Assembly: GCA_949825065.1 (NCBI GenBank)
Contig: OX463849.1
Span: 28,446,043 to 28,510,042, forward strand
Direction of reading: 5' to 3'
Length of the DNA: 64,000 bases
Source: Odontocerum albicorne
Lineage: Eukaryota; Arthropoda; Insecta; Trichoptera; Odontoceridae
Positions 38,057 through 49,019 of this stretch are shown piece after piece (position 1 is the first letter of the stretch; every line of letters starts with the position of its first letter). The translations under genes and the position numbers were made by a program. The notes beneath the pieces were generated by a model. That model saw only the letters and a list, made by a program, of their open reading frames with translations, had not been told where the DNA came from and did not search any database.

Positions 38057-38944
38057 ATGATGGCTGACTCAACAGTTTTCGCGAAGTCTTCTGATATTGC
38101 CAAACTTAAAGTTGTCGAGTTGAAGAAGGAGCTAAAATCCCGCGGACTGAGCACCGCCGGGGATAAGAGCGAGCTCCTGGCGCGGCTCCAGGCCGCTATA
38201 AACAAGGACAGCGTCACGGAGGACACGCTAGACTCTGATGGAGTTTTGGATGAGCTCGATTCTGACGGAGTTCTGGATGATGACGACGAAGACAAAAATG
38301 TAGGGGACGATATTATCAACGAAGTCTCCGCATCCAACGTGTTGAACGAGTCAACAGTATCTGCTGATAAACCGGATTCAGCTTCAGGAAACTCCGGCAG
38401 TCAAGTTCAACCGTCACGTGTTCTTAAAAGGAGACCTCCTCCGATAATTTCAAGCTCCGAGTCAGTGAATGAAGATAAATTACTTTCCCCAGATTCGGAA
38501 CCGTCCCCGCCCAAAATGAAAATCACGCCGCCTGACGATGCAGCGACCCCTGCCAAGAAGATAGTCCTCAACAGAGTACCCGTCACAGCGCCAGCCTCGC
38601 AAGACAATGACGACAAAGCCGAAAGCAAGTCTGAAGAAGGGTCCAAACCAAAGATCATCAAAATAAATATGGATCCAAAAGAAAGGATGGAAATGAGGGC
38701 CAAGCGATTTGGTCTGCCTGCGACTGGTGAATCAGTTAAAGAAGCGAGAAAAGCGCGATTCGGAAACTCAGGTGTCGCAAGTAGTCCGTCGCAGAAGATC
38801 GGTCAAGTCGCCACCGCACCCCTCGATGTATTGAAGAAGCGTGCCGAGAGGTTTGGCATTTCAGTGTCTAAAGTTATGGTGGATGTGGAAAACAAAGAGA
38901 AGCTCGAGAGGCGAAAAGCTAAATTTGGACTTGTAAAGACCTAA
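38057..38944 (+). CDS. SARNP: SARNP-like SAP-domain ribonucleoprotein (Tho1/CIP29 family)
   Basis: This is a nuclear mRNA-export factor of the TREX-associated SARNP/CIP29/Tho1 family, which partners the DEAD-box ATPase UAP56 and ALY. The SAP domain is at residues about 14-48 (IAKLKVVELKKELKSRGLST and KSELLARLQAAI). An acidic linker with a repeated LDSDGVLD unit and a Ser/Pro-rich middle follow. The C-terminus carries the family's R/K-(A)-(K/E)-R/K-F-G motifs four times: MRAKRFGLP, ARKARFGNS, KKRAERFGIS and RRKAKFGLV. The length of 295 aa exceeds the human protein (210 aa) because of the linker. The frame is open upstream, but the MMADST start fits the family; the second ATG at 38060 is equally possible. 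No intron interrupts it. Confidence 0.92.
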   Translation: MMADSTVFAKSSDIAKLKVVELKKELKSRGLSTAGDKSELLARLQAAINKDSVTEDTLDSDGVLDELDSDGVLDDDDEDKNVGDDIINEVSASNVLNESTVSADKPDSASGNSGSQVQPSRVLKRRPPPIISSSESVNEDKLLSPDSEPSPPKMKITPPDDAATPAKKIVLNRVPVTAPASQDNDDKAESKSEEGSKPKIIKINMDPKERMEMRAKRFGLPATGESVKEARKARFGNSGVASSPSQKIGQVATAPLDVLKKRAERFGISVSKVMVDVENKEKLERRKAKFGLVKT

Positions 38945-39370
38945 TGGATGGACACCAGTGATCAAATATTTTTTTGTATGATCCTGTAAATGATTTTTTT
39001 AAGTGTTAATGTTTTCCTTTTACTAATAATGGTGTGTTGTGTCCTATCATGAGGTCCAAAGTTGGGCAGCTTTGCCTTTGTGGGATATCATTATATACCT
39101 GCATAGTGAAAAGTGCATTGGATCAAAATATTAACATTAATTTTCGGGAGGATTTTATGAAATTGAAATAATTTGTAAACAAGTGATATAATTCAGCAAA
39201 AAATTACTGCGCAACGAACAATCAGTCGAGCATTATTATTTAACCGAAGTAGGTGAGGTGTGAACGAGAAAATACTATGCATCAGTTTTTTTCACCGTGA
39301 AGTTCGGAGGAGTTGCGAGAGTTCTTGAAGTAATTGTAATCCCCGTGTATTCTTGTTTTAGGGAGGGAAA

Positions 39371-39376
39371 AATAAA
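39371..39376 (+). terminator. Polyadenylation signal for SARNP
   Basis: AATAAA about 430 bp after the SARNP stop codon. It is the first canonical signal I see downstream on this strand. Confidence 0.5.
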
Positions 39377-39441
39377 ACCACGATACAATGCTCTCAGTTC
39401 CTCCAAACTGTTCATTGGTCATTTTTAACTAGAGTTTAGTG

Positions 39442-40338
39442 CAGGAGTGGGGAACCTTTTCAAGTTGGAAGGCTGCATTAAGTTAGCTGTAACCTAATAA
39501 GGCTGCATTAAAAAGACTTCCAATTAGATGCACTTTAAAATGTACATTATTTTGTAAAAAATCAAACTACTATGTATTAACTTCAAAAAACAGAAAATTT
39601 TTACATACCATCATGCCATTTCCCTGACGAAGTAAGCAAAGAGGACAGCGCCGTAATTTCCTCGACACATCCTTAGCGTCTTTTACATCTATACATCTAC
39701 GATTTCTCTGACTCGATACTTCCTTCTTTTAGAATATCATTAACTTTATCCAACCATATTTTCCTTGGTCTTCTTCTCACACGCCTTCCATTTTCATTTG
39801 CACTATATGTCTGTTTTGTTAGTTTTTCATTCATTCGTTCCACACGCCCAAAGAATTTCAGCTTGCTCTTCTTCATCTTACTTAACACATCAGCCTTAAG
39901 TTCACATTCATCCCATACCACTTCATTCTGTATTCTATGATACACCGTCACTCCATTTATTCTCCAATGCCCATATTTATTTGGCTCATCTCACTCTTTT
40001 TTAAATATGATATAATTGGCTTAGGACCAATAAATACACAAATTAGTTTTATTGCTTCCGTTTCGGTAATTATTTTATAATTATTTATGTTATGTTCTGA
40101 GAGCTCAATCAATTCATCTGTGGTTCTTTAGGAGCCTTGGATACATAAATCTCCTTTTTATCTTTGTTATTTTAAATATGCTCATTTTAAGATTAAAATA
40201 AAATAATAAAAGACAAACAAAACCACATTAATAAAAATAAAAAGATCGGTTCTGCAAAATTTAAATTCATTCAAAAGGTCACACTTATTGGTCTACTAAG
40301 CCGTGTGCGGCCTTAAAGTGGCAGGTTCCTCATCTCTG
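39442..40338. mobile_element. hAT-type MITE with a LINE inserted
   Basis: The left end CAGGAGTGGGGAACCTTTTC and the complement of the right end CAGAGATGAGGAACCTGCCA are related hAT-type termini. Removing the LINE family A piece at about 39610-39990 leaves about 520 bp of non-coding sequence. The flanking 8-mers (GTTTAGTG and GTGTAGGA) are only partly alike, as expected for an old insertion. Confidence 0.75.
39610..39990 (-). mobile_element. 3' remnant of LINE family A inside the hAT MITE
   Basis: The best-preserved copy of the family A C-terminus: minus-strand frame 39951-39697 reads MTVYHRIQNEVVWDECELKA, then [35 protein letters not shown] and RRRPRKIWLDKVNDILKEG. The GHVERM...RPRK-type tail is common at the end of LINE polyproteins. 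Confidence 0.75.
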
Positions 40339-40699
40339 GTGTAGGATATTTCAATAAATAGCGATCTGAAGGCTTCTTTTTAAAGCATTGTTTTTGGTAT
40401 TATACATTTTCAAGATTTTTAACTTTATTGTGATGTGAAACAAATTTAAAAAAAAATAGTTCAACTGGAATATATATTTTTTTTAATTGCATAATTTTTT
40501 ATTAGATAAAATTATACCGTAAACCTTTTTTTTAAAAAAATTATTAATTTCATTGCATACTGAAAATATTGTATTCGCCACTGATACATTTCACCAGGGT
40601 TCTTTAAAATGCGTCGTGTGATCTGTTATGAATATGGTATTATAGTTTCACTTTAAATATTCTCCCAAAGACTATTTGTGTACACCTGCATTGAACTTG

Positions 40700-41190
40700 A
40701 TTTATGGAGATAAATTGAATACAATGAAATACATCCACTCGACTTTACATTATTTATAGTCATGTATTTAAGTGAAAGTTGACATGGAAAAAGACTGAAA
40801 GGAGCTGAATCAATACTGTAGAAATACGTGCACTGAGGTGATGGCAATGTATGGCAGAATGCAAAATGAAATGAAACGAAATGAATGTGAACCTAAGGTC
40901 GTAATAAATAACATGAAGGAGATCACTCAGAGGTTGTTTGGACATGTAGAAGGAATGAATGAAGAAAGAATAACAAAATGTGGTAGAAGAAGACCAAAGA
41001 AAATATAGTTTGATCAAGTGAATTTTTTAAAGAAGAAAATTTAAAAGGTCAGAGATCTTGTAGGAGTTGTATGAGAATGTGTATGTGTGGATTTAGAAGA
41101 GGCAAAAGAGGTGTGTTGTGATTGGAAAATCTGACATTCTCTCCTCTCTGCCTACTCTGACAGGGAGATTTTGTGAGATGGTGTGAATCA
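40700..41190 (+). mobile_element. 3' remnant of LINE family A
   Basis: The plus strand reads in broken frames CAMYGRMQNEMKRNECEPK, LFGHVEGMNEERITKC and GRRRPKKI. The same 3' untranslated phrase as other copies (ATTGGAAAATCTGACATTCT then CTGCCTACTCTGACAGGGAG) ends it. Confidence 0.65.
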
Positions 41191-42040
41191 TCAGTAGACA
41201 AAGTAAAAACTCTGTTGTCTACTGGTAATTTTTTCACTAACATTGAACATTGTGTTACATTATACTGTGCTATGAATCTAAATCCACTTCAATTGCCTTA
41301 TCAACTGGAGTACAATGATGTATTGTTATATTCAAAGATATATATTCCATAGCCATATTTTTATCGAAGTAAGGGTCCATTCCTAGGACGAAGAAAATAA
41401 TGTGTTCTCCAAACTTTTTTCCCGTATAACAGAGTGGTTCATATATTTTCTATTTGTGCCTTTACATGTGCTATGGAACTGTGAATGGGAAAAAATCTAC
41501 TAAATTATCTGTCTTTCAAGTCACTATCAATCACATTATCTGCATTAGGATGGGCATACACCTAGCTAGGCAGGGGAGTGATTTATATATTAAACACAAG
41601 TATATATAAATTGTATTTTCGAGTAAAAACGCAATCAGGAACTGGTGAACATGTCTGCATGTGGCAAAATCATCGAGTATTGTTTTTTCAACACATTCAA
41701 TGCGATCAAATTATTAAGGTAATTCACGTGTGGCTGACTAATTATTAAAATTTAAAAAAAAATCACTTGACGTACACGCGTTCCGCTCGAAGTATATATT
41801 TGAACACTGGTGAATATTTGTGTGTGCTAATACTAATAAACTAAACATCCATGCGTTGCTACGCTAGGAATTGAGTATGTGTATACAATGTCAACGCACT
41901 AGGAGCGGTAATAGTATCTGGTTTGCATACGAAAACGCGTCAGGCGCGTTGTTAGCACCCGACGGTTGCGAAGAAGAATGCACTAGGCGCGTTGTTAGCA
42001 TTGAACGTGTTAAACAATGTATGATTGCTTAATGCTCAGT
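41190..42040. other. Intergenic stretch with a short repeated phrase
   Basis: No gene. AGGCGCGTTGTTAGCA occurs twice (41943 and 41987) with GCACTAGG nearby. The rest is AT-rich. Confidence 0.4.
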
Positions 42041-42099
42041 TCGAAAGGTTCCATTGAAGACTTGACTAAGTCAGGCAACAAGCGTAGAGAACGTAATAT

Positions 42100-42790
42100 T
42101 GGGTTTCGGCTACCTATAGGAGTTTCTACCGCCTATTCAGTATTACTTCTCCAATAGGTTATACTAGTACGGCAGTTCTCTTTCACACCATCCAACCATC
42201 TCGGCTTAGTTCTCCCTACTCTCTTGTATCTCATCGAATAACTGAACAAAGCCTACTTTGCAGGGCTAGTGTCCTGCAAGCTGTAGGAATGCCCAAGCCT
42301 GCGCAGTCAAGCTATTTTTATAACTACAATAGCTTCACCATCCAGGGTGTATAGCTATTCGTTATATTTCTGTCTCCACGTACCATTGGCATAAATTGTA
42401 CCATATATTTAGTGCAGAACCTATCAAAAGAATCGAGAACTTTTTCACTCCACTTTATAAGTGTCCAGGTCTCCGATGCCTAAATTAGCATGGGGCTTAG
42501 CATTGTCTTAGTTGGCTTTTTATGTTCCCAGCGAGTTATTGAGATCAAAATAGCATCTACGAGTATTTACTGATAGTATTCTCTTATTTATTCCTTCACT
42601 GGTGTTGATAGATTATCTGTGATCCAAGGTACGCAAAAGTCTACACTACAAAACTACTGCACCAGTTGAAAGATGAGGGGTAGGACATAACCTATGCATA
42701 CAACTTACATCATCGCCATCGTTGCCAGGCCTCGTAGTCGAGGATCCCCTCACCACTCCAACGTCAATCTTGAACTGTCCACGTCGATTT
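42100..42790 (-). mobile_element. Non-LTR retrotransposon remnant (family C)
   Basis: The minus strand contains TKTMLSPMLI followed by ASETWTLIKWSEKVLDSFDR, recalling the 'YGSETWTL' stretch after the reverse transcriptase of many LINEs. The phrase GAGGATCCCCTC...ACTC then AACGTCAATCTTGA recurs near 44170. It is heavily decayed. Confidence 0.5.
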
Positions 42791-42794
42791 TACA

Positions 42795-43350
42795 TACATA
42801 CATAGTATCACGCCATTTCCCTGTCGGGGTAGCAGAAAGGACAAAGTATCAGACTTTCCATCTCGACACACATCGTTAGTCTCTTCTACATCCATACAAC
42901 TTCTACGATTTATCTGACTTTCCACATTTCCTTCTTTCAGAATATTATTCACTTGATCCAATTATACTTTCCTTGGTCTTCCTCTCACATTTGCACTATA
43001 TATCTGTTATGTTAGTCTTTCATTCGTTCCACGTGCCCAAATCATCAAAGCATGATCTTCATCTTACTTCACACATCAGCCTTAAGTTCATTCATACATT
43101 CATCCCATATCACTGTATTCTGTCATACATTGTCACTTTTTTTTAAATAGATATGATCGAAGTCATGGGTATCCTTATACCCCCGAATACTAGGTGGCAA
43201 AAATGCCTGTGTCATTCGAGGGGAGTAGCACAGCGTGGGGTTCGAACTGACGATCTTCTGCATGGAAGTCCAGTGCGTTACCGCGCGGCTATTCACCTCA
43301 CTCCATGTATTCTTCTCATTGTGGTTTCAATAATTAAGTTTCTTTCGCCC
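42795..43350 (-). mobile_element. LINE family A remnant split by a SINE
   Basis: The minus strand carries LDQVNNILKEGNVESQINRR followed by SCMDVEETN, and earlier (higher coordinates) the CATACATTGTCACT / CCATGTATTCTTCTC region. It is interrupted at 43138-43297 by a tRNA-derived SINE. Confidence 0.72.
43138..43297 (-). mobile_element. tRNA-derived SINE (family S2) in LINE family A
   Basis: On the minus strand: GGTGAATAGCCGCGCGGTAA (A box TAGCCGCGCGG) and AGTTCGAACCCC (B box), with a short body containing GGGGGTATAAGGATACCC and a poly(A) tail seen as T at 43138. TCACT flanks both sides (43133-43137 and 43298-43302) as a target duplication. It differs from SINE S1 in the tRNA part and tail. Confidence 0.85.
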
Positions 43351-43452
43351 TAATTGCTCACAACACGGTTGACTTCACAATGTGTCATGTCCAAAGGAAA
43401 TTTATTGTTTTGGCTATGCTTGTTGTACCACTTGGTTTAGTCACAATACTCT

Positions 43453-43675
43453 TTGTAATTTATTTTATCAAACACTTTATTCCACTTTTTTATAACGGTA
43501 TAACCCTACCGGTTTCAAGGCTTTCACCTCATTTTCAGGGGAGCACAAACAAGACTTCAAACAAAACAAGTCTTGTTTGTGCTCCCCTGAAGATGAGGTG
43601 AAAGCCTTGAAACCGGTAGGGTTATACCGTTACAAAAAAGTGGAATAAACAGTGTTTGATAAAATAAATTACAAT
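43453..43675. mobile_element. Fold-back MITE (long hairpin)
   Basis: Two arms of about 105 bp are nearly perfect inverted repeats: GTAATTTATTTTATCAAACA, then CTACCGGTTTCAAGGCTTTC, and GGGGAGCACAAACAAGACTT at the centre. The spacer is only about 10 bp. Non-coding. Confidence 0.88.
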
Positions 43676-43679
43676 GTCT

Positions 43680-44140
43680 TTAAACCTCCACAATGTTAAT
43701 GCCTTAACTATAAACAATATATCACAATACTCTTGTAAATATATTTATGTCTAGGGCTTCTAAACCGGTTTAGACCAAAGCTGATTATTGTTATTCAATT
43801 AACCACTTAAAAACAGTTGGATGAAATGAATTTATTACATTATTTTTGTATAGCGTTCGGACATAACTTTTATTGGTGTTCAACCACATGTGTTATTCTT
43901 TATGACCATATGGACGCCAACAGTCGATGAACTATTGTCAAGTTTTTCTAATCCAAAACAACAATCACAAATAAATTATTCTCATTATGAGCATTCAAAA
44001 TATAGGTATTTTAAAAATGTAAATACTTAATCTTAATCCAATTATAAATTTGATTGCTTTTAACAACTGGTTTAAGTTTAGAGATATTCTCGAACACTTC
44101 AACCAATAAAAAAAACCATGCAATGTCTATCTGCAGAATG
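43680..44140. other. Intergenic stretch, nothing recognised
   Basis: AT-rich sequence between a hairpin MITE and LINE family D. Confidence 0.4.
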
Positions 44141-44149
44141 ACGATCCTA

Positions 44150-45570
44150 TTATCAAAATTGTCGTTGAGGATCCCCTCGCCACTCGAACGTCAATCTTGA
44201 GCTACTTTTCTGCGTTGGTCATGTGATATTCTCTGAGAAAACAGCCCGATACTAGATGCGCACTTCCTCCTTGATCCTCCTGTGTCACCTGCCAATACTG
44301 ACACATGTCCGTAGCACGCTAACTGTTTCTCACACGTCTAACACCCGAGAATAGGTGGCTCTACGATCCTGAGCCACCTGCTCCCAGTCCTCAGACGCTC
44401 TGCACAAAGTCAGCGACTCTCGCAGACTGTCCTTATAGCACTTCAGCAAAACGCTGGCGGAACATTTCAAGATTTCGCATGTGCCTTCTATAAGAAACTC
44501 AAGTCTCATATCCATAGAGAAGTATGCGAAGGACAGTGGCCTTGTAGACTGTGGGATGTTCTTGCTGTAAAATACTCTATCATTCAGTTTAGTGACAGCT
44601 GCTTAAGCGCTCCTAAGGCAACTCTTCAGTTCATCCTCAAGAGAAGAGTTCGAAACCAGGATCTACCCCGATGTGTGAAGTTAGGTACATTATCCAGTTG
44701 TACACCAGTCACTTGAATTTCGGGTAATTTTAGTACCTTGTTCTCTACAGAACAAGCTAATGGCTAGGTTTTTTTCACATTTATCTATAGGCCAAACATC
44801 TGTACACCTCTGTATACACACTGATGATCTCTCGGAGGTCTTCTGGATGTGCAACAAGAGCAATGTCATCCATATATTGCAGCTCCGTGATATATGTGTG
44901 AGCAACTCTTGTTTGGGCACATAATCTACGCAGGTTATGCAGTCCACCATCTGTCATTAAATATGGTTGAAGCAAGGACCCATCTCTGGCGGATACCAGT
45001 ATTGCTGTCAAGTGCGTTCATCTCCGATCCACCAAGTGAAACAAAGCACCTGTTGCAGTTGAGTTAGAAGCGGCGGGACACCAAATTTTCCAAGGATCCT
45101 CCATAGCAATTCTCAAGCCATGTCCATGACAATACTGCTGAATATCTTACCCATAACTGAAAGCAATGCGATCCCTCTGTAGCTTAGACTTCTGACCTGT
45201 CTCCCTTGTGTTTGTATATATTTACAATTCGTGATTCACAGTAGGCATCAGGGATGGTTCTTGATTGTCAAATATGTAGCATCAGATCATGAACAGTGAC
45301 AGCCACAGGCTCTCAACCAAAGCCAGGTTTGTATTTGGTTATTGGCATTGTCAGCATCATTAGGCACTCGGAATGACCCAAGGTTAAGTTCCTGGGATAT
45401 CCTAGTTTTTGCTGCAAAGTCAACTCTGTGCATACGGGGCTACTCCAGCTGTTAACCCTTCCAAAGGAAAGTGTATTCGCTAACCATTTCCGTAATTTGT
45501 CATTCTTTAGCAAAGAGACTTTCGATGGCAAGGCGATCCCTTGGGCGCGGTCACCCAGAGAGGGCACCTT
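44150..45570 (-). mobile_element. Non-LTR retrotransposon remnant (family D) with reverse-transcriptase motif
   Basis: Read on the minus strand: RIVNIYKHKGDR and SYRGIALLSVMGKIFSSIV (start of RT domain, near 45200), then ELQYMDDIALVAHPEDLREI with the YxDD catalytic motif (44880), and LLKCYKDSLRESLTLCRASE followed by DWEQVAQDRR (post-RT tail, near 44400). The order is right for one element, but several frameshifts separate the parts. Confidence 0.82.
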
Positions 45571-45574
45571 TTGC

Positions 45575-46054
45575 CCTATGGCTCTCTAACTTCCTCACTC
45601 CATTCTCGTACCCTTACCTTTATATAACGGAACTGTTACTGCACTCGTCTTTCTCAATTTAAATGTTACAAAATCTTCAAACATGGCTTGATATTTTTCC
45701 TGATGAAAATCTTTGCTATTTTATTGCATTAGTAGTATTATGTCGAGTACAGCTCTGTAAAATTTAATATGTAATTTTATGCAACATATGAGTCACGTAG
45801 GTATGTCACAGTTGAAGTGGATTATACGGTGAATGTAAATTGTTCATTTGAAAATAAAAAAATACATTTGCTAGTGATTGTATACCCTCTCTAATATTTG
45901 TTAATCTTTACTAACTGGGGTTGGGTCAATAAATTTAAAATAGTATACATTCACTAGTTAATAGTGAAAGTATACATTCACTGCTAATAGTTTATGTTCA
46001 CACACCAGCCACTTTCACTGTAACACGTATATATGATTTTATGAATTTTCGCTA
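45575..46054. other. Intergenic stretch, nothing recognised
   Basis: AT-rich, with direct repeats of TATACATTCACT near 45950 and 45970. No gene. Confidence 0.4.
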
Positions 46055-46058
46055 TTAA

Positions 46059-46642
46059 CCTTTCCTTCCTGTGCTAAAAAAATTGACCCGTTCAGGTGTT
46101 GTGTATTCAATACACATGTAAAAATGAGCGATTTAAAATCGGAAAAATAAGAATATTCATAGCCAATCGCTTAAATTTATTAAATTTGAAGTCAAAAGTG
46201 ATAATTGAAATTTAATTGCTAAAAACATGAAAAAAAACATCGGCCAACGTTCACAAAACGGGCAAAGCGACCACCCCTACCTAAAGTTGGCGACCTACTG
46301 AGCGAGCGAATTGAGATTCTATTCCTTGCGTTCCCATATACCGAAGAAGAGTGAGAGTGAGACGTTAATAGCGTCGCTTTCTCACCCATAGCAGTTTTTT
46401 TAGAATGAATATACCTACGTCACACGTTTGATTGTATTGGTGAATTTATTCCCGATTTTCACAAAATATCTCTGATGTGGGCGATAAGTGCTAATTATTA
46501 CTAATATTATTTTTTCCATTCAATGCGTAAATGTATTACGGAGGAATACCTAAAAGATGAACCCAGTATTTATTATATTTATAGAGATATTAAAGTTTTT
46601 AGAAGCAATGTGTACTAGTTACACATCACAGGACAGGAAGAG
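46059..46642. mobile_element. piggyBac-like MITE, 584 bp
   Basis: TTAA on both sides (46055-46058 and 46643-46646). The left end CCTTTCCTTCCTGTGCTAAA resembles the left end of the 9.8-kb piggyBac-like element, and the complement of the right end is CTCTTCCTGTCCTGTGATGT. Interior non-coding. Confidence 0.8.
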
Positions 46643-46979
46643 TTAAGCAACACAAATAGCATTGTGGCACTAATCATCCTAGTTTGGGTGGATTGCCTAT
46701 TTAAAAAAAAATAGCATTACGAAAAACCATGCCTTACGAAAGACTGCAGTAGTTTGATCGTCTCGGAAGTTTAATCTTATTGCTTTCGTAACTTTGTATT
46801 TGATCTGTCGAGACCTGTATACTGAAATGCAACAATATACGCACAGGTGTCTTCCACCCATACACCCAATCATACTCGATTACAAAGGATAGCCTATTGT
46901 AGACAGTACTTCTTTACAATGTCGTATAACTTTTGGTCACGCTCAGGAAATGTCTAGAATTTTGAGTATGTTTTAAGTT

Positions 46980-47226
46980 TTACTTGTCTGTACTTCTTCC
47001 CAGTGTCATGTCAGGTCGCCCCAACGTTGAATATCACCTGAGAGTAGACATCTTTGTCCCCGGCAACCCGAAAAAGATCTCCAACGCCCCTTATGCCACT
47101 CCAATCACGTATATTGCGGAGCCAGGAGATTTGCCTCCTGCCATCACCTCTTCGGCCTTCTATTTTGCCTTGGATGATCAGGTGCAGTAATTTGTACTTT
47201 GCTCCCCTAAGTACATGACCCAAGTA
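46980..47226 (-). mobile_element. LINE remnant (family E), cut by mariner M3
   Basis: The minus strand reads YLGHVLRGAKYKLLHLIIQG, then KIEGRRGDGRRQISWLRNIR followed by DWSG, the conserved tail of a widespread LINE polyprotein (YLGHVxRxxxYxLLxxIxxGKxxGxRxxGRRxxSWLxxLRxW). It breaks off at 47226, exactly where the mariner starts after TA. Confidence 0.82.
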
Positions 47227-48411
47227 TTGGGTGTACACATTAGTTGGGTCCGTTTTTTTGTGTTCAAAAATGCATTTATTTCTAAACAAAATGAATGAAC
47301 AGATCGTCCATCGCTGGCTACTACTTTTTCCCATCTCTCGGGCAATTTTCGAATTCCATCTCGAAAAAATGACTCGTCTTTTGAGGTGATCTAAGTTTGG
47401 AGCCAATTTTCGGTTTCTACGAAAGAAGTGACCTGCCAAATCGTGCTGCATCCTTCGGAACAGGATCAGTAATCAGAAGGAGCAATGTCCAGGGAATACA
47501 GCGGGTGCGGTAAAACATCCCATTTGAGCGTTTCCAAATATTTTTTTACGAATTTTGCGACATGAGGCCGAGCGTTGTCATGAAGAAGAATAACTTTATC
47601 ATGTCTTTGCTCGTATTCCGGCCGTTTTTCTCGAAATGCACGACTCAAAGAATTAATTGTAGCCGATACCGATCGCCCGTAATGGAATCACCAGGTTTCA
47701 GCACCTCATAGTAAACAACACCCCTTTGGTCCCACCAGATACAGAGCATGATCTTCGAACCATGTATGTTCCGTTTTGGTGTTGAGGTCGATGGCAACGA
47801 TTGACCGGGAATAGCGTAGTATTTTTCCTTCTTGGGGTTGTCGTAGAATATCCAGTTCTCATCTCAAGTTAGAATCCGATGCAAAAAACCTTTTCTTTGT
47901 TGCCTTTGAATCAGCTGCTCGCAAGTGAAAAATTTCCTTTCAACGTCTCTCGGTTTCAGTTCATAAGGCACCCAATTTCCTTGTTTTTGAATCATTCCCA
48001 TGGCTCTCAATCGTACAGAAACGGCTTGTTGAGTCACTCCCAATGATTCTGCAAGCTCCTCTTGCGTTTGACTCTGATCTTCTTCGAGTAATGCCTCGAA
48101 TTTTTTTGGCTGTCCAGAGCGAAGCTTGTCTTCGACACTCACCAATCTCCATCCTTGAAACGTCGAAACCATTCCCTACATGATTTATCAGTTGGAGCAG
48201 CGTCACCATAAACTTCGACAAGCATTCAATGGGCTTCAGCTGCACTTTTCTTCCAATTAAAGCAGAAAATTAAAACCTCCCGCAAATGCTGCTTGGTTAA
48301 CACAAAATTCGACATTTTCAACACTGTACAAAACAAGGTTTTTGCATGAAACTCAAAGCGATATAAACTGAATATTATTGGCAGGTGTCTAACCTCTCTG
48401 AAACCAATCAT
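47227..48411 (-). mobile_element. Mariner (family M3), second copy without the nested insertions
   Basis: The right-hand TIR TTGGGTGTACACATTAGTTG starts after TA at 47225-47226. The other end is missing its outer about 90 bp. The minus strand runs [51 protein letters not shown] and DIAPSDY in shifted frames. It preserves the uninterrupted TTAA (near 48300) and the GGTGTTGTTTAC site (near 47717) that are occupied in the 9.6-kb copy. Confidence 0.9.
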
Positions 48412-48414
48412 CCG

Positions 48415-48486
48415 TATTAATCATCCGTAACGCACTGTATAAAACAGACGTTAATCATCCGTAATGCACTGTATAAAACAGACGCC
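48415..48486. repeat. Tandem duplication of 36 bp
   Basis: AATCATCCGTAACGCACTGT...AAAACAGACG is followed at once by a second copy with AATGCACTG. It adjoins the truncated end of the M3 mariner. Confidence 0.75.
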
Positions 48487-48762
48487 CATCCTGCACCAAA
48501 CCTCATTGTTACGATAGGGAGATTTGGGAAGACGTGGAGTGCCGGGCTGTGGATTGACCTGGATGGACGTGTTTTATGGCATCCTTGCATTCCTGATGGA
48601 ATATATAGGGTGATGATTGTGATTGCCACTATAAACTGTTTATATAGATGATGTAAGTTATGATTAACTATTTATATTTTAAATACAGGTGTCGCTCATA
48701 CATAGTTTCAAGATGTTCAGAAAAACACGAAAAGTCGATTTGATTGAAAGGAAGAATCTATG

Positions 48763-48962
48763 TACACATCGGGCTTAAGAAAGAGACTGTCGGTCATAAT
48801 CAGCTAACTTCGGCTTTGTAGAGCTTCGTCTCTGTCGCACGATTGACTGACAAATCGTGACGGAACACTTGTATGAATGACAGAGACGACGCTCTACAAA
48901 GCCGATTATGGCCGACAGTCTCTTTCTTAAGCCCGATGTGTATTACTTACCGCCGGGTACTG
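48763..48962. mobile_element. Hairpin MITE (family H1), copy 1
   Basis: Long inverted arms contain CACATCGGGCTTAAGAAAGA, GACTGTCGG(T/C)CATAATC, and CTTTGTAGAGC...TCGTCTCTG. The right outer part extends to CCGGGTACTG; the matching left outer part is missing. A fuller copy lies at 62965-63215. Confidence 0.85.
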
Positions 48963-49019
48963 TAGGTCTTCTAATTGGAAATAAAAATGTTTTTTTTACC
49001 AATTTAAGGTTACTTTTTT

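Noticed and set aside
38047..38703. Minus-strand Ser-rich open frames over SARNP
   Set aside because: They are the antisense of the acidic and Ser-rich SARNP linker.
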